Shown: positions 63,183 through 64,000 of the stretch, one piece after another
Numbering within the stretch: position 1 is the first letter of the stretch
Layout: the number at the start of each line of letters is the position of its first letter
NCBI RefSeq assembly: GCF_022807975.1
Contig: NZ_CP094358.1
Coordinates: 1,674,001-1,738,000 of the forward strand
Reading direction: 5' to 3'
DNA length: 64,000 nt
Source: Abyssalbus ytuae
GTDB lineage: Bacteria > Bacteroidota > Bacteroidia > Flavobacteriales > Flavobacteriaceae
Notes under the pieces: generated by a model
Told to the model about the DNA's origin: nothing
Database searches by the model: none
What the model saw: only the letters and a program-made list of their open reading frames with translations
Made by a program: the position numbers and the translations under genes

Positions 63183-63847
63183 TATTTTTTAATCTTCTTT
63201 ATAATTTCCAGTACTTCTCTTACTTTTTCCTCCAGTAAGCCATACTGCCGGTTTTCTACTATGTCTTTGGTAATGAGCCTCGAGCCCATTCCTACACAGG
63301 TAGCCCCGGCTCCAAACCATCCCTTCAGGTTCTCCTCCGTAGTGTCCACTCCACCGGTAGGCATGATCTTTGTCCAAGGCTGGGGTGCCTTTACCGACTT
63401 TATAAACTCCGGGCCATAAACCTCCCCGGGAAACAGCTTTACTACTTCACATCCCAGTTCTTCCGCCCTGTTGATCTCCGTTAATGATCCGCATCCGGGA
63501 GACCACAATACTTTACGGCGGTTGCATACAAGGGCTATGTCTTCCCTAAAGGCTGGGGTAACCACAAAACATGCACCCATGTTCATATAATGGGAAGCCG
63601 TCCCTGCATCGCTTACAGAGCCTACCCCCAGTATCATATCAGGGCAATGTTCTATACAGTACTTGCTCAGCTCATTAAACACTTCCTGGGCAAACAGCCC
63701 ACGGTGGGTAAACTCCAGCAACCGGGCTCCTCCATCATAACATGCCTTTACCACTCTTTGCGCCACCTCAGGGCGGGAATGGTAAAACAAGGGAACCAAC
63801 CCCGTGGCCTCCATTTGTAATACTACTTCTATACGTGAAAATCTCAT
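63182..63847 (-). CDS. eda: 2-keto-3-deoxy-6-phosphogluconate (KDPG) aldolase
   Basis: 221 residues. The class I aldolase motifs are LEFTHRGLFAQEVFNEL (catalytic Glu), ILGVGSVSDAGTA, the Schiff-base lysine in VVKLFPGEVYGPEF, and MPTGGVDTTEENL. It cleaves KDPG to pyruvate and glyceraldehyde-3-phosphate, the last step of uronate/Entner-Doudoroff catabolism. Its stop overlaps the dctP start by one base. By eye the gene is clearly GC-richer than the TRAP genes next to it. Confidence 0.95.
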   Translation of the reverse strand: MRFSRIEVVLQMEATGLVPLFYHSRPEVAQRVVKACYDGGARLLEFTHRGLFAQEVFNELSKYCIEHCPDMILGVGSVSDAGTASHYMNMGACFVVTPAFREDIALVCNRRKVLWSPGCGSLTEINRAEELGCEVVKLFPGEVYGPEFIKSVKAPQPWTKIMPTGGVDTTEENLKGWFGAGATCVGMGSRLITKDIVENRQYGLLEEKVREVLEIIKKIKK

Positions 63848-63865
63848 TGGTTGTTATTTCTTTTT

Positions 63866-64000
63866 TTATATATGTTCGCTTTTCAAAATATTCGTGCTTT
63901 TTCCAGCCAAAAAATCAAGGGTGGCAATCTCCTCAAACGGAAAAACCTTCCGGCAGGCTGCAGGGACAAATCCCCGACCGGGGAAAACGTCTCGCAGGCT
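63866..64000 (-). CDS. Possible C-terminal end of an upstream operon gene (cut by window edge)
   Basis: On the minus strand the frame is open from the window edge for 44 codons to TAA at 63868-63866, ending ATLDFLAGKSTNILKSEHI. The stop lies 18 bp before the eda start, which fits an upstream operon partner (a KDG kinase or a uronate reductase would be expected). I do not recognise the protein. The stretch is GC-rich, with a repeated GCAGGCT, so an intergenic repeat element is the alternative. Confidence 0.35.
   Translation of the reverse strand, partial: SLRDVFPGRGFVPAACRKVFPFEEIATLDFLAGKSTNILKSEHI

Noticed and set aside
1-64000. CRISPR array, insertion sequence or prophage
   Set aside because: No regularly spaced direct repeats with unique spacers, no transposase or integrase and no phage structural genes were seen.

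Overview
The window is AT-rich chromosomal DNA from a member of the Bacteroidota, most probably the family Flavobacteriaceae. The evidence is a PorP/SprF-type type IX secretion protein (46964-47908), a large secreted protein with a type IX C-terminal sorting domain (35203-37680), DUF4407, DUF4230 and DUF4260 proteins, several matches to the Bacteroidota -7 promoter element TAnnTTTG, and weak ribosome binding sites throughout. No plasmid, phage, insertion sequence or CRISPR array is visible. The only sign of transfer is a 1.2-kb insert next to tRNA-Leu.

Layout. 1-7,100: partial ExbB/TolQ-type channel, tRNA-Ser(GGA), asparaginase, acyltransferase, TatD nuclease, a retropepsin-like protease, and a TPR histidine kinase with a LuxR-type regulator. 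7,150-17,990: two 39-codon membrane peptides, odhB-sucA of the TCA cycle, an outer-membrane barrel protein, an amidohydrolase, galE, a sugar aminotransferase, waaA and an Ala-rich lipoprotein. 18,000-19,520: a DoxX/HxlR pair bracketed by tRNA-Leu(UAG) and a copy of its 3' end. 19,640-22,350: M20 dipeptidase and DUF4407 protein. 22,380-44,990: the most interesting block, described below. 44,990-54,330: membrane MutS-like ATPase, PorP/SprF protein, small conserved proteins, cyclase-family hydrolase, hemW, ruvC, BI-1 and DUF456. 54,660-60,540: xylose module (SSS symporter, xylA, xylB, divergent LacI regulator). 60,458-64,000: DctP-DctQ-DctM TRAP transporter with KDPG aldolase, probably for uronate or aldonate use, running off the right edge.

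The 22-45 kb block combines a surface-polysaccharide module with a nitric-oxide-type signalling module. The polysaccharide side has a response-regulator/glycosyltransferase-2 fusion, a short GT2 paralogue with a lost metal motif, a large GT-C-like membrane protein, an Ig-like protein, a membrane-anchored GH5-like glycosidase, a GT4 enzyme, a Wzx-type flippase, a TPR/beta-barrel outer-membrane protein and a type IX-sorted DUF4114 protein. The signalling side is one seven-gene operon: single-domain receiver, H-NOX, multi-PAS kinase, FIST protein, second kinase, HPt and LytTR regulator.

The two sides appear joined by a shared DNA element. Seven intergenic sites carry an 11-bp motif (consensus TAGRTRAATGG) as a direct repeat with an exact 21-bp period. 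Sites lie upstream of nearly every transcription unit of the block, including the signalling operon, and I did not see them elsewhere in the window. In four cases the repeat ends 29-30 bp before a -7-like element. This spacing is typical of LytTR-regulator binding sites, so the LytTR protein encoded at 38317-39030 is the obvious candidate. The proposed system is H-NOX/FIST sensing, then kinase, receiver, HPt and LytTR, then coordinated polysaccharide production. The sequence facts are direct; the regulatory circuit is inference.
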